Positions 9,070 through 17,668 of a stretch of 64,000 nt of DNA are shown in pieces. A program made the translations under genes and the position numbers. The notes under the pieces are model-generated. The model was not told the DNA's origin, did not search any database, and saw only the letters and a list, made by a program, of their open reading frames with translations. Positions within the stretch are counted from its first letter, which is position 1. Every line of letters starts with the position of its first letter. The stretch is from Roseateles_B sp041905785 (GTDB lineage Bacteria; Pseudomonadota; Gammaproteobacteria; Burkholderiales; Burkholderiaceae_C): positions 62,001 through 126,000 of the forward strand of contig JAYRKJ010000011.1 in the NCBI GenBank assembly GCA_041905785.1, read 5' to 3'.

Positions 9070-9954
9070 ATGTTCAATCAACTGGGAGTGATCGGCTGTG
9101 GATTGATGGGCGGCTCCTTTGCGCTGGCCCTGAAGAAGGCCGGCCTGGTCAAGCGGGTCGTCGGCTACAGCAAGTCCCCCTCCACCACCGAGTCCGCCAA
9201 GCGCCTGGGCGTGATCGACATCGCCGCCGAATCGGCCCTGCTGGCCGTGGCCAGCTCGGACATCGTGCTGCTGGCCGTGCCCGTGGCCGCGACCGAAGCC
9301 ACCTTCCGTGCCGTCAAGCATCTGGTCGACCCCAAGGTGCTGATGATGGACGTGGGCTCGACCAAGTGCGATGTGGTCGATGCGGCCCAGCGCGTGCTGG
9401 GCAAGCAGATCGGCTCCTTTGTCCCCTGCCACCCCATCGCCGGCAAGGAGCAGTCCGGCGTGCAAGCGGCAGATGCCACGCTCTACCAGGGCCGGCAGGT
9501 CATCCTCACCCCCCTGCCGCAGACCGATGCATCGCTGATCCAGAAGGCCACCGACGTCTGGTCCGCCCTCGGCTGCCAGGTCTTGAAGATGACGCCGCAG
9601 AACCATGACGCCGCCTTTGCCGCCGTCAGCCACCTGCCGCATCTGCTGGCCTACGCGTACTTCAGCACCATTGCCAACCAAACCGCCGGGCGCGACTACC
9701 TCAGCCTGGCCGGACCGGGTTTCCGCGACTTCACCCGCATCGCAGCCAGCGACCCGGCCATCTGGCGTGACATCCTGCTCGCCAACAAGCAGGAGGTGCT
9801 GGCCCAGTCCCAGCGCTTCCGAGACATGCTCGCCCGTTTCGAGCTGCTCATTCAGCAAGACAATGCCCAGGCCCTGGAGGCCTTGCTGCAGCAGTCCTCC
9901 GACGGACGCTCACAATGGCAGATGGGCCAGCTGCCGGGCAATCGTCCGCGCTGA
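9070..9954 (+). CDS. tyrA: Prephenate dehydrogenase TyrA
   Basis: TyrA oxidatively decarboxylates prephenate to 4-hydroxyphenylpyruvate with NAD, the tyrosine branch. The 294-residue protein starts MFNQLGVIGCGLMGGSFALA, so the Rossmann GxGxxG is at residues 9-14. VGSTKCDVV, CHPIAGKEQSG and the helical C-terminal dimer domain (LAGPGFRDFTRIAASDP) are family signatures. No chorismate mutase or ACT domain is fused to it. The start has an AAAGGAAG ribosome-binding site at good spacing, and an in-frame ATG 63 bases earlier lies inside pheA. Confidence 0.96.
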   Translation: MFNQLGVIGCGLMGGSFALALKKAGLVKRVVGYSKSPSTTESAKRLGVIDIAAESALLAVASSDIVLLAVPVAATEATFRAVKHLVDPKVLMMDVGSTKCDVVDAAQRVLGKQIGSFVPCHPIAGKEQSGVQAADATLYQGRQVILTPLPQTDASLIQKATDVWSALGCQVLKMTPQNHDAAFAAVSHLPHLLAYAYFSTIANQTAGRDYLSLAGPGFRDFTRIAASDPAIWRDILLANKQEVLAQSQRFRDMLARFELLIQQDNAQALEALLQQSSDGRSQWQMGQLPGNRPR

Positions 9955-9981
9955 GCCCGCCCCCGCATTTCCGTTTCTCCC

Positions 9982-11994
9982 ATGTACAAGATCCCACACC
10001 TCGACCTGCCGCCTCTGCAGGCCGCAGCGGGCACCGTGCGCCTGCCCGGCTCCAAGAGCATCTCCAACCGCGTGCTGCTGCTGGCCGGTCTTGCGGAAGG
10101 CGAGACCCTGATCCACGACTTGCTGGCCTCGGACGACACCGCCGTGATGCTGGACGCCCTGCGCCAACTCGGCTGCGGCATCGAACAGGACGGCACCAGA
10201 CTGCGGGTCCGCGGCATCGGCGCCCAGCTCACCGCCCCGGTGCGGGACGCCGGACTGAAGCTTTTCCTGGGCAATGCCGGCACCGCGATGCGCCCCCTGG
10301 CCGCAGCGCTGGCCCTGCTGGCCGCCACGCAAGGGGGTCAGTTCGAGCTCAGCGGCGTGCCGCGCATGCACGAGCGCCCCATTGGCGACCTGGTCGACGC
10401 CCTGCGAGAACTGGGCTGCGATATTGCCTGCCTGGGGCAGGAAGGCTATCCGCCGCTGCGGCTGAGCGGCCCCGCGGCGCTGAAGCTGGCGGAGCCGGTG
10501 CGCGTGCGGGGCGACGTGTCCAGCCAATTCCTCACCGCCCTGCTGCTGGCCCTGCCCCTGGTGTCTCAGCAGGATGTGGTCATCGAAGTCGTCGGCGAAC
10601 TGATTTCCAAGCCCTACATCCACATCACGCTGGCGCTGCTGCAGCGCTTTGGCATCGAGGTCCGCCGCGAAGGCTGGCAGCGCTTTACCATCCCGGCCGG
10701 CAGCCGCTACCGCTCGCCGGGCGAGGTCCACGTGGAAGGCGATGCGTCGTCGGCCTCTTACTTCGTTGCGCTGGGCGCGCTGGCCGGCATCCGGGCGGCG
10801 GTACGCATCGAAGGGGTAGGGTCCGCTTCGCTGCAGGGCGACGTGCACTTTGTCGAGGCGGCCGCCTTGATGGGCGCCCAGGTCGAGCAGGGCCCGAACT
10901 GGGTCGAGGTCCGCCGGGGCGCCTGGCCGCTGAAGGCGCTGGACCTGGACTGCAACCACATCCCCGACGCGGCCATGACCCTGGCCGTCATGGCGCTCTA
11001 TGCCGATGGTCCGAGCACGCTGCGCAATATCGCCAGCTGGCGGGTCAAGGAAACCGACCGCATCGCGGCCATGGCCACCGAGCTGAAGAAGCTGGGTGCG
11101 CAGGTCGAGGAAGGCGCCGACTGGCTGCGCGTCCATCCGCTGCGAGACTGGCGCGCCGCCAGCATTCACACCTATGACGACCACCGCGTGGCCATGTGCT
11201 TCTCGCTGGCAGCCTTGAACCCGCTGGCCAACGAGCGGCCTGTGCCGGTGCGCATCCAGGATCCGGCCTGCGTGGCCAAGACCTTCCCGGACTATTTCGA
11301 AACCCTGTTCGAAGTGGTCCAGGCCCGCCGCAGCGATATTCCCGTGATCACCATCGACGGCCCCACCGCCTCGGGCAAGGGCACGCTGGCGGACGAGGTG
11401 GCCCATCAGCTGGGCTACCTGGTGCTGGACTCCGGCGCCCTGTACCGTACCGCCGGCCTGGCGGCCTTCCGCGCCGGGGTCAGCCTGGACGACGGCCCTG
11501 CCGTGGCCCGCATCGCCGCCGGCCTGGACCTGCATTTCCGCAAGGGCCGTGCCATCCTGCAGGGTGAGGACATCAGCGAGCTGCTGCGCGAGGAAGCCAC
11601 CGGCCTGATGGCCTCCCAGGTGGCGGCTCACCCGGAAGTGCGCCAGGCCCTGCACCAGCTGCAGCTGGATTTCCGCCGCCTGCCAGGCCTGGTGGCCGAT
11701 GGCCGCGACATGGGCACCGCCGTCTTCCCGGACGCCAGCCTCAAGGTCTTCCTCACCGCCAGTGCCCAAACGCGTGCCGAACGCCGCTATAAGCAATTGA
11801 TTGACAAGGGGATTTCAGCTAATATGGAGAGCTTGCATGCGGACCTTGAGAGCCGTGACGCGCGCGACAAGGGTCGTGCCGCCTCGCCGCTCAAGCCCGC
11901 GCAGGACGCGCAACTGCTGGACAACTCCGGCCAGACCATCGAAGAATCGAAGGATCTGGTGCTGGGGTGGTGGCAAGAGCGCCAGCCCTTCTGA
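9982..11994 (+). CDS. aroA-cmk: Fused EPSP synthase (AroA)-cytidylate kinase (Cmk)
   Basis: One 670-residue polypeptide carries two enzymes. Residues about 10-445 are 3-phosphoshikimate 1-carboxyvinyltransferase (PGSKSISNRVLLLAGLA, LGNAGTAMRPLAAAL, and RVKETDRI at 354-361), step six of the shikimate pathway. Residues about 452-670 are CMP/dCMP kinase, with the P-loop at 460-468 (GPTASGKGT), LDSGALYRT and DGRDMGTAVFPDA. The junction at ARRSDIPVITIDG has no stop or frameshift. Separate aroA and cmk genes are adjacent in many proteobacteria, and fused forms are known in betaproteobacteria. rpsA follows, the usual cmk neighbour. Confidence 0.96.
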   Translation: MYKIPHLDLPPLQAAAGTVRLPGSKSISNRVLLLAGLAEGETLIHDLLASDDTAVMLDALRQLGCGIEQDGTRLRVRGIGAQLTAPVRDAGLKLFLGNAGTAMRPLAAALALLAATQGGQFELSGVPRMHERPIGDLVDALRELGCDIACLGQEGYPPLRLSGPAALKLAEPVRVRGDVSSQFLTALLLALPLVSQQDVVIEVVGELISKPYIHITLALLQRFGIEVRREGWQRFTIPAGSRYRSPGEVHVEGDASSASYFVALGALAGIRAAVRIEGVGSASLQGDVHFVEAAALMGAQVEQGPNWVEVRRGAWPLKALDLDCNHIPDAAMTLAVMALYADGPSTLRNIASWRVKETDRIAAMATELKKLGAQVEEGADWLRVHPLRDWRAASIHTYDDHRVAMCFSLAALNPLANERPVPVRIQDPACVAKTFPDYFETLFEVVQARRSDIPVITIDGPTASGKGTLADEVAHQLGYLVLDSGALYRTAGLAAFRAGVSLDDGPAVARIAAGLDLHFRKGRAILQGEDISELLREEATGLMASQVAAHPEVRQALHQLQLDFRRLPGLVADGRDMGTAVFPDASLKVFLTASAQTRAERRYKQLIDKGISANMESLHADLESRDARDKGRAASPLKPAQDAQLLDNSGQTIEESKDLVLGWWQERQPF

Positions 11995-12091
11995 GGGCCG
12001 GATTGGATCCCCCGGCGATGGCAGTTCGCGAACGGATCCACGGGAGGGTGCTCGAAAGCGCGCCGTCCCACGGGCTTTGACCCAGAAGCGG

Positions 12092-12134
12092 GCGCACCTG
12101 CCCTCCGGACGACAGTCCACCGGGTGCGCTTTGT
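12092..12134 (+). terminator. Possible weak terminator or rpsA leader hairpin
   Basis: A 7-bp stem GCGCACC/GGTGCGC (12092-12098 with 12123-12129) is followed by TTTGTCT. It lies in the 232-base gap between aroA-cmk and rpsA. The 24-base loop is long, so it could instead be part of a structured leader for S1 autoregulation. I see no other clear signal in this gap. Confidence 0.35.
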
Positions 12135-12226
12135 CTGCAACCTAACCCGCAAGTCTTCTTGCACTCACCGTCGGCGCCTTCCAGAGTTTTTCTTCATACG
12201 CTGCGCGCGCCGATTCAGGAATCAAC

Positions 12227-13936
12227 ATGTCCCAAACCCAAACCGCCACCGGCGGCGAATCCTTCGCCGCTCTCTTCGAAGAATCGCTGCAACGCGCTGA
12301 CATGCGCTCCGGCGAGGTCATCTCGGCCGAAGTCGTCCGTGTTGACTACAACTTCGTGGTGGTGAACGCCGGCCTCAAGTCCGAAGCCTATGTGCCCATC
12401 GAAGAGTTCAAGAACGATCAGGGCGAACTCGAAGTCAACGTCGGCGACTTCGTCTCGGTGGCCATCGACGCCATCGAAAACGGCTACGGCGACACCATCC
12501 TGTCGCGCGACAAGGCCAAGCGTCTGGCTTCCTGGCTGAGCCTGGAAACCGCACTGGAGTCCGGCGACTTCGTGACCGGCACCGTCTCCGGCAAGGTCAA
12601 GGGCGGCCTGACCGTCCTGGTCAACGGCATCCGCGCCTTCCTTCCCGGTTCGCTGCTGGACACCCGCCCGGTGAAGGACATGAGCCCGTTCGAGGGCAAG
12701 ACCATGGAATTCAAGGTCATCAAGCTGGATCGCAAGCGCAACAACGTTGTGCTGTCGCGTCGCGCTGTGGTGGAAGCCTCCATGGGTGAAGAGCGCGCCA
12801 AGCTGCTGGAAACGCTGTCGGAAGGCGCGATCGTCCAGGGCGTGGTCAAGAACATCACCGAATACGGTGCCTTCGTGGACCTGGGCGGCATCGACGGCCT
12901 GCTGCATATCACCGACATGGCATGGCGCCGTGTCCGTCACCCGAGCGAAGTCGTTCAGGTCGGCCAGGAACTGACCGCCAAGGTCCTGAAGTTCGACGCC
13001 GAGAAGAACCGCGTCTCGCTGGGCCTGAAGCAGCTGGGCGACGATCCCTGGTTCGGCGTGTCGCGCCGCTACCCGGCCAACACCCGCCTGTTCGGCAAGG
13101 TCACCAACATCGCTGACTACGGCGCTTTCGTCGAGATCGAGCCGGGCATCGAAGGCCTGGTGCACGTCTCCGAAATGGACTGGACCAACAAGAACGTCGC
13201 GCCTTCCAAGATCGTCTCCCTGGGCGACGAAGTGGAAGTCATGGTCCTGGAGATCGACGAAGACAAGCGTCGCATCTCCCTGGGCATGAAGCAGTGCAAG
13301 GCCAATCCTTGGGAAGAGTTCGCCGAGAACGTCAAGCGCGGCGACAAGGTCAAGGGCCCCGTCAAGAGCATCACCGACTTCGGCGTGTTCGTGGGTCTGG
13401 CCCAAGGCATCGACGGCCTGGTGCACCTGTCCGACCTGTCCTGGAACGAGCCGGGCGAGACTGCCGTTCGCAACTACAAGAAGGGCCAGGAAGTCGAAGC
13501 CGTGGTCCTGGCTGTGGACGTCGAGCGCGAGCGCATCTCCCTGGGCATCAAGCAGCTGGACGCTGACCCGTTCACCAGCTACACCTCGATCAACGATCGC
13601 GGCATGACCGTGACCGGCAAGGTGAAGACCGTCGACGCCCGTGGCGCCGAGATCGAGCTGGCTGAAGACGTGCTGGGCTACCTGCGCGCTTCGGAAATCT
13701 CCCGCGACCGCGTGGAAGACGCCCGCAACGTGCTGAAGGAAGGCGACGAAGTGACGGCCCTGATCGTCAACATCGACCGCAAGACCCGCAACATCCAGTT
13801 GTCCATCAAGGCCAAGGACAGCGCCGACCAGCAAGAAGCCATGCAGCGTCTGTCGGCCACGTCCGAGCGTGAGAACGCCGGCACCACCAGCCTGGGCGCC
13901 CTGCTGCGTGCCAAGCTGGACAACCAGAACAGCTAA
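12227..13936 (+). CDS. rpsA: Ribosomal protein S1
   Basis: S1 is the 30S protein that recruits mRNA leaders to the ribosome. The 569-residue protein contains six S1 RNA-binding repeats: two divergent ribosome-binding N-terminal ones (GEVISAEVVRVDYNFVVVNA, FVTGTVSGKVKGGLTVLVNG) and four canonical ones (such as VVKNITEYGAFVDLGGIDGL, KVTNIADYGAFVEIEPGIEG and VKSITDFGVFVGLAQGIDGL). Each canonical repeat ends near a RISLGxKQ signature. The length matches the family. The gene follows cmk, as in most proteobacteria, and ends at a strong terminator before ihfB. Confidence 0.98.
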   Translation: MSQTQTATGGESFAALFEESLQRADMRSGEVISAEVVRVDYNFVVVNAGLKSEAYVPIEEFKNDQGELEVNVGDFVSVAIDAIENGYGDTILSRDKAKRLASWLSLETALESGDFVTGTVSGKVKGGLTVLVNGIRAFLPGSLLDTRPVKDMSPFEGKTMEFKVIKLDRKRNNVVLSRRAVVEASMGEERAKLLETLSEGAIVQGVVKNITEYGAFVDLGGIDGLLHITDMAWRRVRHPSEVVQVGQELTAKVLKFDAEKNRVSLGLKQLGDDPWFGVSRRYPANTRLFGKVTNIADYGAFVEIEPGIEGLVHVSEMDWTNKNVAPSKIVSLGDEVEVMVLEIDEDKRRISLGMKQCKANPWEEFAENVKRGDKVKGPVKSITDFGVFVGLAQGIDGLVHLSDLSWNEPGETAVRNYKKGQEVEAVVLAVDVERERISLGIKQLDADPFTSYTSINDRGMTVTGKVKTVDARGAEIELAEDVLGYLRASEISRDRVEDARNVLKEGDEVTALIVNIDRKTRNIQLSIKAKDSADQQEAMQRLSATSERENAGTTSLGALLRAKLDNQNS

Positions 13937-13990
13937 TCCCTGTTCCGCAAAGGCCCGGGCTCTGATAGCCTGGGCCCCAGCCGCAAGACG

Positions 13991-14026
13991 CAGGCTCGCC
14001 TACCTCACCGGGGCGAGCCTGTTTTT
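13991..14026 (+). terminator. Rho-independent terminator of rpsA
   Basis: A perfect 10-bp stem CAGGCTCGCC/GGCGAGCCTG (13991-14000 with 14012-14021) is followed directly by TTTTTCTCT. It separates rpsA from ihfB, which then needs its own promoter or read-through. A second imperfect hairpin (13952-13976) without a T tract lies just before it. Confidence 0.9.
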
Positions 14027-14050
14027 CTCTCCCGCCTGGAATTCCCCGTC

Positions 14051-14356
14051 ATGACCCGTTCCGACCTCGTCGCGCATTTGGCAGACCGCTTTGGTCAACT
14101 CACGCAACGCGACACCGAATTCGCCGTCAAGACGATCCTGGACGCCATGTCCGACGCCCTGGCCCGCGGCCATCGCATCGAGATCCGCGGCTTCGGCAGC
14201 TTCTCCATCAACCGCCGCCCGCCCCGCATGGGCCGCAACCCGCGCAGCGGCGAGCAGGTGCTGATTCCCGAAAAGCTGGTGCCCCACTTCAAGCCGGGCA
14301 AGGCCCTGCGCGAAGCCGTCGACGCCCAGTTGCCGGTCGATCAGAGCGCCGCCTGA
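14051..14356 (+). CDS. ihfB: Integration host factor subunit beta
   Basis: IHF is a sequence-specific DNA-bending heterodimer. The 101-residue protein starts MTRSDLVAHLADRFGQLTQR and carries the DNA-binding arm IEIRGFGSFSINRRPPRMGR with NPRSGEQV. It ends in a short extension (AVDAQLPVDQSAA). The R-P-P arm and the rpsA-ihfB-lapA neighbourhood point to IhfB rather than HU or IhfA. Confidence 0.95.
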   Translation: MTRSDLVAHLADRFGQLTQRDTEFAVKTILDAMSDALARGHRIEIRGFGSFSINRRPPRMGRNPRSGEQVLIPEKLVPHFKPGKALREAVDAQLPVDQSAA

Positions 14357-14522
14357 CCCCCTCGACCGAGCCCTGGCTCTGAGCCCGTCGCCCGCAAGCC
14401 TTCGATGGCGAACCGCCGACCAGCCGGCTGAGCCTCCCGCGCCACAGTCCCGCCCGCGCCGAGCATGCCGCCTTTGCGCTGACGGCTGACGCCTCCCTCC
14501 CTGCCCCTTAGAATCCGCCACG

Positions 14523-14816
14523 ATGCGATTCATCGTCCGGCTCTTCTGGGCCTTCATCTTCTTCGCCCTGTTTTCCTTCGCGCTGAACAACAGCCAGGAG
14601 GTGGCCGTGCATTGGTTCTTCGGCCATGCCTGGCATTCGCCGCTGGTGATCGTGGTGCTGCTGAGCTTCGGCCTGGGCTGCGCCTTCGGCGTGCTGGCCA
14701 TGGTGCCGGCCTGGTGGCGTCACCGCCGCATGGCCGCGCGGCAGATCGAGGCCCAGCAGAGCACCCTGGCAACACCTGACCCCCTGGTCAATCCGGGCGT
14801 GCGCGATGGGCTTTGA
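14523..14816 (+). CDS. lapA: LapA-family inner membrane protein (DUF1049)
   Basis: This 97-residue protein has two predicted membrane segments (FWAFIFFALFSFALNN and LVIVVLLSFGLGCAFGVLAM) and a basic cytoplasmic tail. This is the LapA/YciS layout. LapA partners with LapB in assembling lipopolysaccharide and controlling LpxC turnover. The gene overlaps the start of lapB by 11 bases, so they are coupled. The 166-base gap after ihfB shows no clear hairpin. Confidence 0.9.
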   Translation: MRFIVRLFWAFIFFALFSFALNNSQEVAVHWFFGHAWHSPLVIVVLLSFGLGCAFGVLAMVPAWWRHRRMAARQIEAQQSTLATPDPLVNPGVRDGL

Positions 14817-15954
14817 ACTCAGTGCCCTTCTCATCGCCCTGCCCCTGGTCTTTGCCCTTGGCTGGCTGGCCTCCAAGCTGGACTCGCGCCAGTGGAGACG
14901 CGAGCAGCGCGATGCGCCCAAGGCCTATTTCAAGGGCTTGAACCTGCTGCTCAACGAACAGCAGGACAAGGCCATCGACGCCTTCATCGAGGCGGTGCAG
15001 GCCGATCCCGACACCTCCGAGCTGCATTTCGCCCTGGGCAATCTGTTCCGCCGCCGCGGCGAGTACGAGCGCGCCGTGCGCGTGCACCAGCACCTGCTGC
15101 AGCGCGGCGACCTGCCCAAGGCCGAGCGCGACCGCGCCCAGCACGCCCTCGCCCTGGACTTCTACAAGGCCGGGCTTTTCGACCGCGCCGAACAGGCCTT
15201 CGCCGCCCTGCGCGGTACGCGCTTCGAGAGCGAGGCAGAGCTGGCGCTGCTGACGCTGTACGAGCGCTCGCGCGAATGGCGCAAGGCCGCCGAGGTGGCT
15301 CGCCACCTGGAGCAAGGCGGTACCGGCTCCTTCGCCTCGCGCATCGCGCACTACCTGTGCGAACAGGCCCTGGAGGCCCAGGCTCGCAACCAGGATGCCG
15401 AGGCACACACGCTGCTGGCCGAGGCCCGCAAGGTGGCGCCGCAGTCCGCACGCGCCCATGTGCTGGCCGGCCAGTTGCTGAGCCGGCGCGAGCAGCATGA
15501 GCAGGCCATGGCCGCCTATGCGGAACTGCTGGCGGTCAACCCGGAAGCCTTCAACCTCGTCGCCCGCGACTATGCCCAGGCCGCGCTGCAGACCGGCAAG
15601 CAGGCCGAGGCCCTCGGCGCTCTGCAGGCGCAATATCAGCGGCATCCCAGCATGCACCTGCTGCTGGCCCTGGCGCTGCTGGAGCCTGAGGGCGACGCCC
15701 AGCGCCGCCGGCTGCGCCAGCATCTGCAGGCCGAGCCCGCCCTGTCGGCCGCGCGGGCGCTGCTGGTCCAGTCCCAGTCCCGTCTCAGCGAAGACGAGGC
15801 GCCCCTGGTGGCCGCGGCCCTGGACAAGGCCGTGCGCCCCTTGCAGCGCTACCGCTGCGCCGCCTGCGGCTTCGAAGCGCAGCACTATTTCTGGCAGTGC
15901 CCCGGTTGCCTCAACTGGGACACCTACCCGCCTCGCCACGTCGAGGAACTCTGA
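14806..15954 (+). CDS. lapB: LapB, LPS assembly TPR protein with zinc/rubredoxin knuckle
   Basis: LapB (YciM) is anchored in the inner membrane and couples FtsH-dependent LpxC degradation to LPS synthesis. The 382-residue protein has one N-terminal membrane segment (LSALLIALPLVFALGWLASK), then TPR-type helical repeats (about residues 40-340; FALGNLFRRRGEYERAVRVH is one). It ends in a rubredoxin-like metal site with cysteines at 351, 354, 365 and 368 (CAAC...CPGC). Its stop overlaps the next ATG (TGATG), linking LPS quality control to the downstream glycosyltransferases. Confidence 0.95.
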   Translation: MGFELSALLIALPLVFALGWLASKLDSRQWRREQRDAPKAYFKGLNLLLNEQQDKAIDAFIEAVQADPDTSELHFALGNLFRRRGEYERAVRVHQHLLQRGDLPKAERDRAQHALALDFYKAGLFDRAEQAFAALRGTRFESEAELALLTLYERSREWRKAAEVARHLEQGGTGSFASRIAHYLCEQALEAQARNQDAEAHTLLAEARKVAPQSARAHVLAGQLLSRREQHEQAMAAYAELLAVNPEAFNLVARDYAQAALQTGKQAEALGALQAQYQRHPSMHLLLALALLEPEGDAQRRRLRQHLQAEPALSAARALLVQSQSRLSEDEAPLVAAALDKAVRPLQRYRCAACGFEAQHYFWQCPGCLNWDTYPPRHVEEL

Positions 15955-16700
15955 TGAGCCCATCCCAAGCTGCGAGCGATCGCGTCATACTGTGCATGAA
16001 GTGGGGGACCAAGTACGGCCCCGAGTACGTGAACCGCCTCTACGGCATGGTGGCCCGGCATTTGCGCGGCCCCTTCAAGTTCGTCTGCCTCACCGATCGC
16101 AGCGAAGGCATCCGGCCCGAGGTGCAGTGCCTGCCCATTCCCGAGCTCAAGCTGCCCGCCGGCATTCCCGAGCGCGGCTGGACCAAGCTGACCACCTTCG
16201 AGGCCGACCTGCACGGCCTGAAAGGCACGGCCCTGTTCCTGGACCTGGACGTCGTGATCGTCGACGACATCACTCCCTTCTTCGAGGTGCCGGGTGACTT
16301 CCTCATCATCCATGACTGGAAGCGCCCCTGGCGCATCACCGGCAACTCGTCCGTCTACCGCTTCAAGCTGGGCGCCCATGCCGACGTGCTGGCCAAGTTC
16401 CGCCGTGAGCACGAGACCATCCGCGCCCAGTTCCGCAATGAGCAGGCCTACCTCTCCGACGAGATCCATCAGCAGGGCAAGCTGCAGTACTGGGACGCTG
16501 CCTGGTGCGCCAGCTACAAGTACCACTGCATCCCGACCTGGCCCAGCAACTACTGGAAGCCGCCGCACATCCCCAAGGACGCGCGCATCCTGATCTTCCA
16601 CGGCGTGATGAACCCGCCCGACGCCTTGGCCGGCCGCAGCAACGGCAACTGGCGCAAGGCCAAGCCGGCCGTCTGGATTGCCGACCATTGGCGGGAATGA
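15954..16700 (+). CDS. Glycosyltransferase, GT8-like with DxD motif
   Basis: This 248-residue cytoplasmic protein resembles nucleotide-sugar transferases. A probable metal/nucleotide DxD lies in ALFLDLDVVIVDDITPFFE. Other features are an N-terminal ILCMKWGTKYGPEYVNRLYG and WKRPWRITGNSSVYRFKLG in the middle. The exact sugar is not readable. Its start overlaps the lapB stop and its own stop overlaps the next ATG, so it is the second part of a coupled lapB-glycosyltransferase series. The likely role is decoration of the LPS core or a related surface glycan. Confidence 0.75.
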   Translation: MSPSQAASDRVILCMKWGTKYGPEYVNRLYGMVARHLRGPFKFVCLTDRSEGIRPEVQCLPIPELKLPAGIPERGWTKLTTFEADLHGLKGTALFLDLDVVIVDDITPFFEVPGDFLIIHDWKRPWRITGNSSVYRFKLGAHADVLAKFRREHETIRAQFRNEQAYLSDEIHQQGKLQYWDAAWCASYKYHCIPTWPSNYWKPPHIPKDARILIFHGVMNPPDALAGRSNGNWRKAKPAVWIADHWRE

Positions 16701-17668
16701 ACGCCTTCGCCTGGCTGGGCCTGCTGCCGCTGTTCGTACTGGCCTGGCTGGGCTGGGAACTGCTGCGACTGCTGCGCGCGCAGGCGCCGCTTCAGGTGCG
16801 CAGTCTGCAACTGGGAGGCGCCCCGCCGCAGTCGGGAGCCCCCATCCCGAGGGTGATCTGGAGCTACTGGAACAGTGAGTCCCTGCCGCCGCTGATCCAG
16901 GCCTGCGCTGACAACTGGCGCGCCCAGGCGCCCGAGCACGAGCTGCGCTTTCTGACCCCGGCTACCGTGCGCCCTTGGCTGCCCGCAGATGCGGATCTGA
17001 GCCTGCTGGACCGTCTGCCCCCCTTTCGCCAGGCGGACTGGCTGCGCCTGCAGCTGCTGCAGACCCATGGCGGCCTGTGGATCGATGCCTCCACGGTACT
17101 CACCCGCGGGCTGGACTGGGTGCATGAGCAGCAGGCCATGAGCGGTGCCGAGTTCGTGGGTTTCTACATCGACCGCCTCAGCGACCGCGCCGAGCAGCCC
17201 ATGGTCGAGAACTGGTTCATGGCCGTCGTCCCTGGCAGCCGCTTCATTGCTGACCTCAACGCCGAATTCGTGCGCGCCCTGCAGATGGGCGAAGCTGCCT
17301 ATCTGCAGGCTTTGCGCGACGCAGGCCGCTTCGAGCGCGTGGTTCAGGCCATAGACCCGAGTCTGCAGGACTACCTCATCATGCATGTGGCGGCCTCGCA
17401 GTTGCTGGATACCGACGCGGGCCGCTACCGCCTGCAGCTGCAGCGCGCCGAGGACAGCGCCTTTGCCCTGCAGCAGGCCCTGGGCTGGCGCAAGCGCCAT
17501 CTTTACGCCAAGCTGGCCCTGTGCCCTTGCCCGGCGCGCGTGCCCGCCCTCATCAAGCTGCGCGGCAACGACCGCCGCGTACTGGAGCAGCAGCTGCAGC
17601 GTCGACCCGTGCGCCCGGGCAGCCTGCTCCAGCGTTTTTTGCCCACGCTGCCTTCTCGCCGGCCATGA
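16697..17668 (+). CDS. Membrane-anchored glycosyltransferase (Gly_transf_sug / capsular type)
   Basis: This 323-residue protein has an N-terminal membrane anchor (AWLGLLPLFVLAWLGWELL) and a DXD sugar-transfer domain: PIPRVIWSYWNSESLPPLI, then FRQADWLRLQLLQTHGGLWID, the typical R-x-x-LL-x-x-x-GG-x-W-D signature. Proteins of this type are found in capsule and LPS loci. The ATGA overlaps at both ends show it is cotranslated with the flanking glycosyltransferases. The acceptor and donor cannot be assigned from sequence. Confidence 0.8.
   Translation: MNAFAWLGLLPLFVLAWLGWELLRLLRAQAPLQVRSLQLGGAPPQSGAPIPRVIWSYWNSESLPPLIQACADNWRAQAPEHELRFLTPATVRPWLPADADLSLLDRLPPFRQADWLRLQLLQTHGGLWIDASTVLTRGLDWVHEQQAMSGAEFVGFYIDRLSDRAEQPMVENWFMAVVPGSRFIADLNAEFVRALQMGEAAYLQALRDAGRFERVVQAIDPSLQDYLIMHVAASQLLDTDAGRYRLQLQRAEDSAFALQQALGWRKRHLYAKLALCPCPARVPALIKLRGNDRRVLEQQLQRRPVRPGSLLQRFLPTLPSRRP

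Noticed and set aside
9910..11796. A 628-codon minus-strand frame opposite aroA-cmk
   Set aside because: Antisense shadow of a well-supported fused enzyme; low-complexity composition and no motifs.
12215..13834. A 539-codon minus-strand frame opposite rpsA
   Set aside because: The repeating LV-D-V pattern comes from reading S1 repeats backwards; the sense strand is certain.
13952..13976. First hairpin after rpsA considered as the terminator
   Set aside because: It has no T tract; the next hairpin at 13991-14026 has a perfect stem and TTTTT.
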